Assembly: GCA_021399435.1 (NCBI GenBank)
Contig: JAJTUP010000072.1
Coordinates: 124,001 to 188,000, forward strand
Direction of reading: 5' to 3'
Length of the DNA: 64,000 nt
From: Diaporthe sp. PMI_573
Lineage: Eukaryota > Ascomycota > Sordariomycetes > Diaporthales > Diaporthaceae
In this document: positions 43,635 through 53,956 of the stretch, piece by piece
Layout of the letters: the number at the start of each line of letters is the position of its first letter
Numbering within the stretch: position 1 is the first letter of the stretch
Position numbers and translations under genes: made by a program
Notes under the pieces: model-generated
The model's input: the letters and a program-made list of their open reading frames with translations, nothing else
Database searches by the model: none
Told to the model about the DNA's origin: nothing

Positions 43635-46600
43635 CAGTGTGTCCAATAGTCAGTTAACCATTTGGATAACGGACCAGTTAACGGCTTACGTAATACCAAC
43701 CGTTAGGGACGTTATAAGTTCCTCATTTCAACCGTTAGGGACGTTATAAGCTTGTCAGTTAACTAGTTAACGGTTGGATTTAGAGGGGGGTTTTCTAAAA
43801 CCCTCCCAGATACCTATTAGTGGATCTCAACTCGATGTAAAGACCGAGTTTTTCCTATTCAGATCCTAACCCAAACACAGCGTCTCTCAACCCCTTGCTT
43901 AGCGCATTAATCCCTGTCATTTGATTGTCCCGACCTGACCGTCCCGAGCCATTCCGTTCGACGTGCCAGATGCGCGACGCGTAACGCGTCTTAGCGAGAG
44001 TTTTGGCGGCCTCCGTTCGAACTTCAACTTGCCCTCCCGTCTAGACTCAGCATCTCTTTTTGCATATAGCAACGCTCCCTACACGTACGCACAACGGAAA
44101 ATTTCCGGCAGTACACACCACCATGTCGGCCCCGTCCTTCTCCTCCACGCCGTCATCGTCGCGTTCAGCAGACCAATTTACGGAGCTCTCAATCCAACCA
44201 TCAATCGAGTCCTCTGCCAAGAAATCGACCACGCCTTCAACTGGGCCCTTGTCATCTCCTTCATCTGTCCGAGCTCCGAGACCTCTTGCCGATGGTGCCT
44301 TCCCAATTCGCTGGGGTGCTCTCCAGTACAACAACAAACGTCTAAGCGATGCGCACTACTATATGAAGCACAAGCGTACAACCGGCAAGACAAAGAAGTC
44401 CTGGATTTGGGACCACGGTGCCAATATCGAGTCAGAAAATGAGCAGTACTGGCTTTGTCGGAGATGCCATGAGACTGGCAGCGACTGTTCTACAATATTT
44501 AAATACAACGGAAATAGTGCGATCGCCTACCATTTAAAGCACAAACACGGCATTTCTGAGGACGGCGAAGTTCCTCAGCATATCCGGGTTTCCAACCCAT
44601 GGGATCGAAGTAAGAAGGCTAATAGCTTTGGTCCACTACGGACTCCTATTACTGGGGAGGGCTACAGGCAGCAGTATCTGGACTGGGTTGTTGCTCACGA
44701 CGTGAGCTTTCGAAGCGCAACTGCCGGAGATACGTGTGACTTACTCTCGTATGGGAGGCCTGAGTTAGAGCGGCTTCTCCCTACGTCCGCGACGACGCTG
44801 AGCAGTTGGATAATGGCTGCATTTGAAACACGCAGGGAGAGTTTGAAGGTTGAGTTGAAGGAATGTAGGAGTGCGGTCCACCTAAGCTGCGACTTATGGA
44901 CGTCAACTAGTGGGATGAGCCTCTGCGGCGTAGTTGCGCACTTTGTAGGTACGTATATATATGTGATGCCCTTTACTATTCAGACGTTTTATTATATAAG
45001 GCTTAATCCAACTTTTAACCTCCGCTTACTAGGCGTGGACTACACCAATCATCAAGCTCTTCTCGGCCTCCCGCGGCTATATGGTTCTCACTCAGGCGAA
45101 AATATAGCAAATTGCCTTATTAGCGTAGTTACGCAGTACGATCTCGAGCCGAAGCTTGGTTGTCTCATGATGGATAACGCCAAGGATAACGATCGCGCCG
45201 TGTTACAACTAGCTACGCGATTTGGTTTCGATCCGGACTGGAGACGACTCCGCTGTTCTGGCCACGTTATCAACCTCGTTGTCAAGGCAATTCTCTATGG
45301 CAAAGGTGTGAGTAAGGCCGAACGACAGCTCCAGTGTTGTAACGACCAAGAATCCTTCTCGATCTGGCGGCAACGAGGCGTTATCGGCAAAGTTCATAAT
45401 ATTGTTCGCTACATTACACGCTCAGATCAGCGCCGACAGCATTTCGAGACTCTACAAGCCGAGGCCCTGCAAGATGATGAGCTTTTCAGCCTACAGCTTA
45501 TCAAGGACGGCGGGATCCGGTGGAATTCAACTTTCTCTATGCTTGAGCGCGCGCTTAAGCTTAGGAATGCAATTGAGTTGTTTTGTGCACAGTGGGAGAG
45601 GGACGCAGATTATGATTTGAGCCAGGACTTCCTCAAGAGAAGCGATTGGGAGGAAATCCAGAGATTTGTCGCTCTGCTAAAGCCCTTTAAAGACGCTACC
45701 CTCGAGCTGGAAGGCCATGCTATACACGGCAACTACGGCGCTCTTTGGCAGGCGTTGGAGATGATGGACATCCTTGACGGCTTACTGCAGGAAGAAAAAG
45801 CTGCAGTTGCTGCAGACCCTAGGTCCTATTCTAACTACTATGTTGCAGGACTCGATGCTGGCTACACGAAGCCTATGAAATATTTCGACTTGACAGCAAA
45901 GACACCGTACTACCGTGCCGCGATTTGTCTCGTCCCAAGCTTCAAGCTGCTTTACTTTAAGGATAAGTGGCGATCACACGAGATCTGGGTGGACACTGTT
46001 GAGCCAGACGTCCGCCAGCTATACAACGAGTATGCAACAAAATACAGCATTACGGAGCCAGCTTCTCCTCCGCAGCAAACTGAGCAACCTCAGCAAACGC
46101 CAGAGCTAGGCCGCTCCAAACTACATAGAAGGCTTGACCGCAGCGTTGATGTAGATAGCAATAGCGACAGGCGAAAGAGGCGCAGAATGGTCGACGAATT
46201 TGAGCGCTACCTCTGTGATGAAGACGTTGTTGAACCCTTTGTCGAAGAGCCGCTGACTTGGTGGCGCGAGCGCGAGAAGTCCTATCCGATCCTTACCCAA
46301 ATGGCTTTTGATCTTTTCTCTATCCCAGCTATGAGCGCCGAGTGCGAACGTGTCTTCAGTCAGTCCAAACGCCTAATCACCGACGAACGCAATCGGCTTG
46401 GATCTGTCACAATTGAAGCGAACGAATGTCTCAAGAACTGGTTACGCCGCGGCCATGAGCAGCGGCGGCGGAGGGATATGCTAGCAGGATAGGTATGGGC
46501 TAGCTGGATTAGTGCTCACAGTGACGGCGGTATGACTGATACTCCGCTAGCAGAGGCTAGACCGGCAGAGTTGTACCTGTGCTTTGCATACTGAGGCTCG

Positions 46601-46907
46601 ATAGGCGGATTTTTTTTATAGTTTGGACATTGTTCTTTATCAGAAGTTGAGAGAAAGATAAAACCTGAATGAAACATGGGAATATATTGCTTGCAAAGCT
46701 TAATTTAGTGTAAACCCCCTTCAGCACCAACGAGTTTCTATCATGGGTTACCTATTTAGGAAATTCCAACCGTTACCAGTTAGTTAACGTTTGACAAGCC
46801 GTTAACGGCTTATTTTCAACCGTTAGGGACGTTACAAAGTTGGAAATCCAACCGTTAGGTACGTTACAACCTCCATTTTTCCCGTTACCTGACTATTGGA
46901 CACACTG
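43635..46907 (+). mobile_element. hAT element, copy 2 (hAT-F2), with perfect target duplication
   Basis: 3,273 bp with the same termini as hAT-F1 and flanked by a perfect 8-bp duplication GTCGAATG (43627-43634 and 46908-46915), as expected of hAT insertion. It interrupts the DUF3723-like gene on the minus strand. Apparent identity with hAT-F1 over the full length indicates recent movement or a recent copy event. Confidence 0.93.
44123..46492 (+). CDS. hAT transposase of hAT-F2
   Basis: The frame from ATG 44123 to 46492 encodes the same 789-residue protein as hAT-F1: zinc finger, core with SCDLWTSTSGMSLCGVV and MMDNAKDNDRAV, C-terminal MSAECERVFSQSKR. The frame-preserving 84-nt putative intron is 44949-45032 (GTACGT donor, CTTACTAG acceptor). 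An open stretch upstream to 44060 lacks ATG. No lesion is seen, so this copy could supply active transposase for both copies and for shorter relatives with the same ends. Confidence 0.88.
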   Translation: MSAPSFSSTPSSSRSADQFTELSIQPSIESSAKKSTTPSTGPLSSPSSVRAPRPLADGAFPIRWGALQYNNKRLSDAHYYMKHKRTTGKTKKSWIWDHGANIESENEQYWLCRRCHETGSDCSTIFKYNGNSAIAYHLKHKHGISEDGEVPQHIRVSNPWDRSKKANSFGPLRTPITGEGYRQQYLDWVVAHDVSFRSATAGDTCDLLSYGRPELERLLPTSATTLSSWIMAAFETRRESLKVELKECRSAVHLSCDLWTSTSGMSLCGVVAHFVGTYIYVMPFTIQTFYYIRLNPTFNLRLLGVDYTNHQALLGLPRLYGSHSGENIANCLISVVTQYDLEPKLGCLMMDNAKDNDRAVLQLATRFGFDPDWRRLRCSGHVINLVVKAILYGKGVSKAERQLQCCNDQESFSIWRQRGVIGKVHNIVRYITRSDQRRQHFETLQAEALQDDELFSLQLIKDGGIRWNSTFSMLERALKLRNAIELFCAQWERDADYDLSQDFLKRSDWEEIQRFVALLKPFKDATLELEGHAIHGNYGALWQALEMMDILDGLLQEEKAAVAADPRSYSNYYVAGLDAGYTKPMKYFDLTAKTPYYRAAICLVPSFKLLYFKDKWRSHEIWVDTVEPDVRQLYNEYATKYSITEPASPPQQTEQPQQTPELGRSKLHRRLDRSVDVDSNSDRRKRRRMVDEFERYLCDEDVVEPFVEEPLTWWREREKSYPILTQMAFDLFSIPAMSAECERVFSQSKRLITDERNRLGSVTIEANECLKNWLRRGHEQRRRRDMLAG

Positions 46908-46915
46908 GTCGAATG

Positions 46916-47331
46916 AAATTGGTCCTGTTCTGTGCTCAGATCAAGTCAGCGGTCATATCATTAATAAATTTTATGAGGGGGTCAGTAACCTTCTAGCACT
47001 TGGCAACAATACAATCGTACTGTCCATTGCAAGTCGTGCCCTGGCACTCGGTCAGCTTTATATTTACCTCGTTGGTCAGGCCGTTTGGATTAATGGTACG
47101 GAGTTTGGCCTGCGATTTTGTTACGGAGGGTGGATTTGGGGACGATTGGAACCCCTGATCCTCATTACACCAAAATCGGTCTCAAGTCCTTGATGGCCGC
47201 ATATTGCGTATCGTGATACCTTTCCAGAAGCCCTGTCGCATGTTCAGCTTATCCCGTGCCTGTGTCGTCCCCGAAGACACAAAGTCTTGCCCCAAATTTC
47301 CTCTGCCGCTGGGGCATTTTAAAGGTAGAAC
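46916..47331. other. Region right of hAT-F2; no recognised gene
   Basis: A plus-strand ORF reaching 47193 and small minus-strand ORFs have no recognisable domain. A ~32-bp stretch at about 47182-47213 (TCAAGTCCTTGATGG...) is similar to 41957-41990 on the other side of the DUF3723-like gene, so older duplicated sequence is present. Confidence 0.4.
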
Positions 47332-47550
47332 GTGGTGTATGCTATCGACTTTGGTGTGGCGACAAGGTTGGATGCAGAGGAGATGCAGCAAAATAGCGAG
47401 GTCATAGGTCTTCCTGTTGGCGGTACCGCCCGTTATGCCAGGTTAAAAAATCATCTGCCCCTAAGCTGCGCAGGATTGATGAAAAGTACGCCTAAGTGCA
47501 TTGCGATTCTACTTTACTTGCCATGTAAAGATCTTACATCCTTATTCTAG
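47332..47550 (+). pseudogene. Possible protein kinase (casein kinase 1-like) fragment
   Basis: A short frame reads AIDFGVATR and, about 25 residues on, GGTARYARLKNHL. These resemble the DFG loop and the GTARYAS motif of casein kinase 1. No other kinase motif could be assembled on either side. A decayed fragment is the most that can be claimed. Confidence 0.3.
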
Positions 47551-48783
47551 GAGCTTTAGACTAGGCCCTCGATTTTGTAACCAAACCTTGTGTATACTTG
47601 ATACAATTGCAACTGCTCCTGAAACAGGTCGAGACTCAAGCCTCACAGTCGACGAAAAAATATCGATTGCAGACTGCACGGCATCAGTCCCGGCGGCGCA
47701 GGCCTATCATCAAAATATACTTCGTGGGAGCTACCTGAGTGCTTCCTCCCTTCCAAGTCGAAGTCCTCTGGTCAGAAGAGGATTCCACTGGGTCAACGGT
47801 CGACTTAGACCAGCCGCAGGGTCGTAATGATGGGGCAAGTCAGCCTCATTGTCGTCAGCGGTAGGAAGACTTTCCGAAGCCAGTGAATAGCGGTAGATCC
47901 ATCCAGCCCCTCTCCTAAATAAGCTTTACGGATTTTAATAGGCCTTATAACTACTTTTATTTTAGATAGGAGTCACGAGACCGCACCTTTGTATATAAGG
48001 CTTAAAATTATTATAATCTAGCAACCATGTGACTACTGTGAAATTAATATAGAGACGAAATGAAAGAAACCTAACAGGACTATAAGCTGCATGTGCTAAT
48101 AAATTTAGAATCCTCTATAATCCTCTAGTCCTTGTCCAAGTAAGCTTCTTTTTGTCACAGTCCTGGCTCCCTACGCTCGGTCCGCGGCGGGCCAGGCTAT
48201 GGGGGATATACTCAATACTTCATACTGTACTTGTAAAGAAATAAGATGTATGTACTATAAACACAATGCTGTGTATCGGTGAGGGTACTTTAACGGCCCA
48301 TTTGCAGTAAAGTACATTAACTACCATGAAAGGTGCTAGCGTGAAAATTAAAGGTAGAACTGTTGTATAACGCATAGTACTTATGAAATTACTGTCGTTC
48401 CTCTGTAAAACGCATTAGCTAGTACAGTGAAGTGCTGTCTACCTCGACCCTGACTCCAACTACTGCTGTCTTGTTTCTATTTAGAGGGATTCAGGCTAGA
48501 TTGCGCTTCTGCAAGGAAATACATGAGTATTAGTTGCACAGAAGAACGTGTTTCGTTCATTGAACAATCATCTGGCCTCGACTCCGCATTGTAAGTGCTG
48601 CCGAGGCCTCCAGCTCCCCCTCCTCTATGTCGATGTCCTGAGAAATATCTGCCTAATTTTCACGACCACTTCCCAGCTATATAAAGAGGCTCGCTCGCTT
48701 GTTGCCCACCTGGTTCTGACGCTCCTACCATCTCCCAAATTTACCATAGACAACTTTCGCTTCGCCCTCATCAGCTTCGCTCT
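47551..48783. other. Intergenic, partly AT-rich; no recognised gene
   Basis: 1.2 kb without a supported gene. The part 47900-48420 is A+T-rich with no repeat unit. ORFs at 47501-47827 and 48548-48841 have no domain. Confidence 0.45.
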
Positions 48784-49116
48784 TCATTTTCTCGGCTCCA
48801 GCTCCTCAAGTCTGCGGGCCTTGCGGTCTCGACATTTCTGAGCAGCAACTCTGTTTCGCTCCCGCTTCTTCGCAATGGCATCGACGTCTCCCTTCGTGGT
48901 GATGGGACACAAACGCTTGCGTTTATACTCGCGCTGCGGAATGACCTGGGAGGCGGTATCGGATCTTTTAGCCGGAGCGCGGCTCTCTTGCTTGTATTGG
49001 CTTGTAGTGGTGGTGGAAAGGTCTCTGTTATCGTTGATGATGTCCAAGTGTCTCCCTTCGACAGCACTTTCGTCGTCACGTATGCAATGGCCATTTTGAG
49101 TCTCTTCGCAAATCAT
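48784..49116 (-). CDS. bZIP transcription factor-like protein
   Basis: Minus-strand ORF with an ATG ending at 49116 (MICEETQNGHC); the open frame extends upstream to about 49197 without ATG, so an upstream exon is possible. The C-terminal part has the basic region KKRERNRVAAQKCRDRKARR with the bZIP signature N-x7-R (NRVAAQKCR), a DNA-binding contact, followed by LEELE, the first heptad only. It stops after PRK, so the leucine zipper is essentially missing. Either the gene is truncated or frameshifted here, or a 3' exon was missed. DNA binding as a dimer would need the zipper. Confidence 0.6.
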   Translation of the reverse strand: MICEETQNGHCIRDDESAVEGRHLDIINDNRDLSTTTTSQYKQESRAPAKRSDTASQVIPQREYKRKRLCPITTKGDVDAIAKKRERNRVAAQKCRDRKARRLEELEPRK

Positions 49117-49267
49117 ATCTTTCCCGTTGGCCTCGAACTCAGCTGTAGGTTTCTTGACCGGCCAATCACACCAAAGGTAGGAACAGTTTATCACCACCCC
49201 CGTGTCGCCGATACATCGTTGGCCAGCGACATGCTCAAAAGTGGAAGCAGGTTCTGATTCACCCTAG

Positions 49268-49560
49268 TCGCTGGCGACGCAGTCCAAAGGCGGAACCAGA
49301 TTCGTGCTTTACGCCGACGTCGCTGGCGACTATTCATCCTGGGATGAATAGCATACTTCTAGTTATGTGCCACACATCCTGGGATGCCTGACACATATCT
49401 AGAAAGTGAGTTAGTGCTTTACGTTGACGTCGCTGGCGACTATTCATCCTGGGATGTCTGGCACATATATAGAAACTGTTTATTCGGAAATGAGTTCGTG
49501 CTTTACGCCAACGTCGCTAGCGACTATTCATCCTATGTCTAACCCCAAAGGCGGAAACGG
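49268..49560. repeat. Imperfect local tandem repeats
   Basis: Three copies of a block with GTGCTTTACG, GACGTCGCTGGCGAC and TATTCATCCTGGGATG start at about 49303, 49413 and 49498. CAAAGGCGGAA blocks flank the cluster at about 49284 and 49547. Unit spacing is irregular (about 110 and 85 bp). The block GTCGCTGGCGAC is itself near-palindromic. No ORF crosses it. Confidence 0.75.
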
Positions 49561-50065
49561 ATTCGTTTGAACTTGATCTCAAGTCCATCCCTTAGCAACG
49601 CCGAGAAAACGGTTTCATTCCGCCACGTCATCCCCGTTTGGTCTTGTCGGCTTGGCTGACGGCTGGTCCTTGGTCTCCTCCCAGTCTTTGTACTCGACGC
49701 ACTGGCTAACATAACATGCTCACAGGCGGCAGCCAGAACCTGTACTCCAGTGTGGTCCTTGAGCAACTCATTTCGTGTCTGTACACATAACTCGTATTTC
49801 TCGGTGTCGGTCTCGCAGAGGCGGATTGCTGTGCGAATCTGAGCGACTCGTTGAACATGGTCGGGGCTTAGCACGGAGAATCATCGCCAATTTCGTTGGC
49901 GGGGCTTTCACCGGGGGAAGGGCGGTCGGGGGCACTCAGGCACGAGGCGGGCGGGTGCGCCATGCTACATTCTGCCGTGATCCTGAGAGAGCGATGCTGT
50001 CGAACGGTGGTGGTCGTGAGCTTGTTGTTGAGAAAGCTGATGGACCACCTCGGACAGAGAGAGAT

Positions 50066-50099
50066 CCACTCAGGTGGTGGAAATCCACCACCTGAGTGG
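50066..50099. repeat. Perfect 16-bp inverted repeat (hairpin) upstream of the kinase
   Basis: The arm CCACTCAGGTGGTGGA at 50066-50081 is followed, after the 2-nt spacer AA, by its exact complement at 50084-50099. It lies 217 bp before the kinase ATG. In RNA it would form a very stable hairpin; as DNA it could be a binding site or the footprint of a small inverted repeat element. Confidence 0.85.
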
Positions 50100-50315
50100 G
50101 CCCGATTTGTCGAGGCCTCATTGGCTGAGCAACCGGAACGTCTGTCCAGCTTACTCAGCATAGTTCGGCGAATGGTCAGCTTGTTATTCTGGACCTCCCT
50201 TCTCTCAATTTCTTTCTCTGCAACTTCTTTCTCCCCAACAGGATGGCATGCTCTGATCGACTTTTTGACCTCACATTCCACTAATGTTGTTCCGCCATCT
50301 CCTATAGCCCACGGA

Positions 50316-52769
50316 ATGGCTCATCTTACGCGAGAGGAGCTCAAAACCATCGAGCAAAATCCTCTCGGCGACACGCTGAGCGGCGTCCGTGAAGCATTGC
50401 GCGAAGCGGAACCAAACACTCCCGGTGAAGCGTCTGAGTCAGATGACAGCGCAGACTCGCCAGAACGACCTCGGCTGTTCGTGGCGGCGATTGGCAAATT
50501 GCTCTCTATCTTCTCTGCATCCGAAGTTGCTTTATCACTGGCTTCGAGAACGGGCAGAGACTTCTTGGCCTCTGACCTTTTGGTCGTTCGCTCACAGCTC
50601 CAGAAGGGCGGCCTTGAATACAAGCACTTTCGCCCGTTGTCGCAGCTTGTGATCAAGCAAGCACCCGACTCTGACATTTGGGCTGCCGTCGTCGGCCTTA
50701 TCCGAGCAATCTCCCACTCCACTCCTCCGCCGAGTCTCCCGCCATCCTTCGAAACTCCCATCACCCATTCGTCCGCATCGCAGCAGGGATCGGAACAAAC
50801 GCGGCGTAAAATCGAGCCTCGCGTATTCGAAGAGATTCGTCACTGTACACATCGTGCAGTCGGAGGATTCCACGAGAAATATTTTGAAGGCCATAAATGG
50901 GATAGGCGAGCCAAGCGAATCTGGCAGAGCACCAAGAGCCGCTACAGCGACAGCGACAAGAGGTGGACACAGCTTCCTGACGCCGCAAACGAAGACGAGG
51001 TGTGCAACTGGTTCCTGGACCTGCAGCGCGAGCTGTTGGCGAACGAACGAGCCGCATATTGCAGAAGCGCTGCCGGCAACAGGGTTGGGGCCGAGGCGTC
51101 ACGGCAGCTGGATCTTTTCGTGAAAAAGAGAACAGATGAGGCAGCCGACGCGAAGCACGACTGGAGGCAGGTGTTGGTTGTCGGCGAGCTCAAGAAATCC
51201 GACCAGAAAAACAAAGCCCTGTGGCTTCAGGTTGGCAGCGCCGTACGAAACGTGTTCGCAAGCCAGCCTACACGCTTGTTCGTGCACGCCTTCACTCTGA
51301 CCGGCACCGAGATGGAAACATGGGTCTTCGACCGTTCTGGGCCATACAGCGGAGCGACATTCGATATCCACGAGGAACCTGAGAAGTTCATCCAGGTCAT
51401 GTGCGGTTATCTGATGATGAGCGACGAAGAGCTAGGCTTGGACACCTTCACCAGGGAAAGAGAAAACAGGCTATTTGTCACCATGCCTGTCGAGGCTCGC
51501 GGAAAGAAACGAAAACGGGAACTTGAACTCGACCCCAATCCGATCGCCCATCAGCGAGCGATTGTCTGTCGCGGCACATCTTGCTTTCTGGCTAAAACCA
51601 CGGGCGCAGCCGAGTTTGACAGGGTCGTAAAGTTCTCTTGGACGTCTAACATGCGACCCCGCGAGGCTGACCTTCTCAATAAGGCAAACGAACGCGGTGT
51701 GAAGGGGCTCGCGAAAGTGGTCGCTTACCATGAAGAAGTCACCAGCATAAGCAGGTTGCGCGAAGATCTCGTCTTCTCGACTCCACATAAGTTTCGTAGT
51801 GTTCAGCGCAGCGCTAACACTTCCTTTTCGCAATCGCAGCCGCCATTCAGTCATTCTTTCAGCCAGTTTCCTGGTCTCAGCATTGCAAGTAACGGATCCA
51901 GAAAGAGAAAGTCTACAGATGGGACAAGCCATGCGTCTAAGAGATCTCGGTCGAACAGCCAGCTGGCCGAAGCAGAACGCGGAGAGAACCTGATCAGTTA
52001 CCCCGTCCAGGAACCGCAGGGTACGAGCCTTGTTCAGCAAGACCAAACTCCGTACGACAACCGCATCTTTCGTGTGCTAGCCATCTCTCCGGCGGGACGA
52101 TCCATCACCCAGTTCAAGTCTGTGGCCGAGCTCCTTGAGGGCCTTCGTGACGCCATCAAAGTGCATCGGTCACTCTTCATGGATGGGAAAATTCTGCACC
52201 GAGATATCTCGGAAAACAACATCATCATCACCGACCCGGGGAAAGCTGACGGATTCAAGGGCATGCTGATCGATTTGGATCTGGCTAAGGAAGAAGGCCA
52301 AGGCCCTAGTGGGGCACGGCACCGGACCGGCACGATGGAGTTCATGGCGATTGAAGTCCTACTTGGAATTTCGCACACATATCGTCATGATCTTGAGGCG
52401 TTCTTTTACGTCCTCGTCTGGCTATGTGCCCGCCGCGGTTGGGCATTGGCTGGCACATCAAAAAGGCCGGCAACGAAGACTATTCTTTCACATTGGTACA
52501 CAGGAACTTACAAGGACATTGCGCGAAACAAGCTGGGCGATATGGATGAGGGAAAGGGCAAAGGCCTTGATCTTATACTGGAGGAGTTTCCACCAGCATT
52601 TGACTGTGTCAAGCCTCTGTGCAGGACGATACGAAAGGTCTTGTTCCCATATCGGAATGGACTTTTCACCGGCACTCCACAAGACCCAGATATATTATAT
52701 GTTCCGATCATCAAAGCCTTCGAGGATGTTTTGGCAGACATCATTAGACAGAGAGATGCTGAGATATGA
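50316..52769 (+). CDS. Fungal-type protein kinase (FunK1 family)
   Basis: A single-exon 817-residue protein from ATG 50316 (MAHLTREELKTIEQNPLGDT). The frame is open upstream to 49896, but that extension crosses the hairpin and is low in conservation-like features, so 50316 is preferred. The N-terminal half (FVAAIGKLL, VLVVGELKKSDQKNKALWLQ) matches the FunK1 N-lobe layout with the GELK motif. The catalytic loop is LHRDISENNIII; the metal-binding loop reads LIDLDLAK instead of the classical DFG, as is normal in this family. TGTMEFMAIEVL is the activation-segment end. A Ser/Lys-rich insert (residues about 500-560) separates the lobes. FunK1 kinases are fungal-specific and expanded; substrates are unknown. 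Intact. Confidence 0.88.
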   Translation: MAHLTREELKTIEQNPLGDTLSGVREALREAEPNTPGEASESDDSADSPERPRLFVAAIGKLLSIFSASEVALSLASRTGRDFLASDLLVVRSQLQKGGLEYKHFRPLSQLVIKQAPDSDIWAAVVGLIRAISHSTPPPSLPPSFETPITHSSASQQGSEQTRRKIEPRVFEEIRHCTHRAVGGFHEKYFEGHKWDRRAKRIWQSTKSRYSDSDKRWTQLPDAANEDEVCNWFLDLQRELLANERAAYCRSAAGNRVGAEASRQLDLFVKKRTDEAADAKHDWRQVLVVGELKKSDQKNKALWLQVGSAVRNVFASQPTRLFVHAFTLTGTEMETWVFDRSGPYSGATFDIHEEPEKFIQVMCGYLMMSDEELGLDTFTRERENRLFVTMPVEARGKKRKRELELDPNPIAHQRAIVCRGTSCFLAKTTGAAEFDRVVKFSWTSNMRPREADLLNKANERGVKGLAKVVAYHEEVTSISRLREDLVFSTPHKFRSVQRSANTSFSQSQPPFSHSFSQFPGLSIASNGSRKRKSTDGTSHASKRSRSNSQLAEAERGENLISYPVQEPQGTSLVQQDQTPYDNRIFRVLAISPAGRSITQFKSVAELLEGLRDAIKVHRSLFMDGKILHRDISENNIIITDPGKADGFKGMLIDLDLAKEEGQGPSGARHRTGTMEFMAIEVLLGISHTYRHDLEAFFYVLVWLCARRGWALAGTSKRPATKTILSHWYTGTYKDIARNKLGDMDEGKGKGLDLILEEFPPAFDCVKPLCRTIRKVLFPYRNGLFTGTPQDPDILYVPIIKAFEDVLADIIRQRDAEI

Positions 52770-53260
52770 TGTGTGTCGGGAAATATATGACTCACATTCT
52801 CTCCTTTGGCTCCCGCTCCACTAATGACTCTTTCCACTGCTCTGCTTAGCGATCGCCTATCCTAAAGGAGGAATTATGGCACCTTAGCCTGGGCTGAACA
52901 CTCTTCCAGGTAAATACAGTGCAGGCAACAACCTTTGACATCTTGACCGGATTCTTTCTCTGCTGTGGGCTCTGTCATCCTCAAGTCTCATCATCCAAGG
53001 GTTTGAGTAAATCTGGGAATGGAACACTGTAACGGCCAGCGACATCAGTGAGAGAGCAAAACTCTTGTGAATCATTGACCGGGTCGAGCAGGCGACAAAA
53101 GCTATTCTACCTCGCCAGACTCATTGCCAGCTTTTCCTAAGGTTCCAACAACACGGCAAACAGGACTCAGCCTCGATACGCAGACCGTGAGAGAGTAGTC
53201 CTACTTAACAGCCCCTCTGGGACAGCAATGCTCAGACTAATTCCCTGGCATCGTGCTACC
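52770..53260. other. Intergenic, no recognised feature
   Basis: Between the 3' ends of the FunK1 gene (plus) and the RNase III-like gene (minus). No ORF with a domain, no repeat. Confidence 0.4.
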
Positions 53261-53810
53261 CTACTCCCCTCCTCCCTCAAAAACACCCAGAGCTCGAATT
53301 GCCGCTTGCACCTGGTCAAAGTTATTCCCCGAATCTTTCCAGACAGCTCCTATCAACGCCTCGACCGTCGATGCAAGAGTTGTCCGCGGCACTTCCCCTT
53401 GCTGAGACGGATTCCCAGTCACAGCCTTGTCAAGGCCGAGTCTCCTCCCAGCAGCTTCAAGCGACTTGTTCGCTCCTGCGCGAGCCAGAATTATGGAGCT
53501 CTCCGCTGCACCAGTCAGCACAGACTCACCGGAAGCGTGCTCTTTACGTACTAGTACCTCTACCACCTATGTATGATTGGTTTGCCATGTCTAGTCGAAT
53601 GAGAGCATCTCCGATCAACGCGAGGCGTTTGTTCCCTTCTGTAGCATCTGGGACACAGGGGCTGGACGGTGATGCACCAGCCGCCAAAGTTGCTTCTTCA
53701 AGTAATCTAACGTCGGTAAATTGGTAGTCAAGTGATTTCTGAATCTTGTCGTGATTTTCCATAGTGCAAATATGGTAGTTGTCTACTTGACGGGGTCTGT
53801 GGCGAAACAC
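53261..53810 (-). pseudogene. RNase III-domain protein, single frameshift
   Basis: Minus strand, ATG ending at 53762 (MENHDKIQKSLDYQFTD) or 53810. The first frame ends near 53544 with EGNKRLALIGDALIRLDMAN, the RNase III helix that normally reads ERLEFLGDAVL. The second frame (about 53560-53261) gives AAESSIILARAGANKSLEAAGRRLGL and TTLASTVEALIGAVWKDSG, the second signature helix. Joining them requires a one-base shift near 53555; no intron fits. The family cleaves double-stranded RNA or serves as a mitochondrial ribosomal protein. The domain stands alone without a dsRNA-binding domain. A recent pseudogene or a sequence error. Confidence 0.65.
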
Positions 53811-53956
53811 ATCCCTCTCCCGGTACTTAAGGGACTTGGAGATGGATGATGGCTCACTGACGGATTACTGACATCACCCTCGCCATAACTTTCTATTAAT
53901 GGAAATCTTCACTTTTATGCTTCTCCTAAGAAAAGATTATATGGGGAAAACTTATA

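Noticed and set aside
43963..44442. Long ORF overlapping the start of the hAT-F2 transposase in another frame (also mirrored in hAT-F1)
   Set aside because: It runs over the transposase 5' end in a different frame, with no domain; its presence in both copies only reflects copy identity.
48160..48210. GC-rich hairpin-like stretch resembling a tRNA arm
   Set aside because: No cloverleaf or A/B box pair could be assembled.
49896..50315. Extending the FunK1 kinase to the upstream end of its open frame (957 codons)
   Set aside because: The extension has no ATG at its start, crosses a perfect hairpin, and reads as low-complexity; the peptide from ATG 50316 has the expected family layout.
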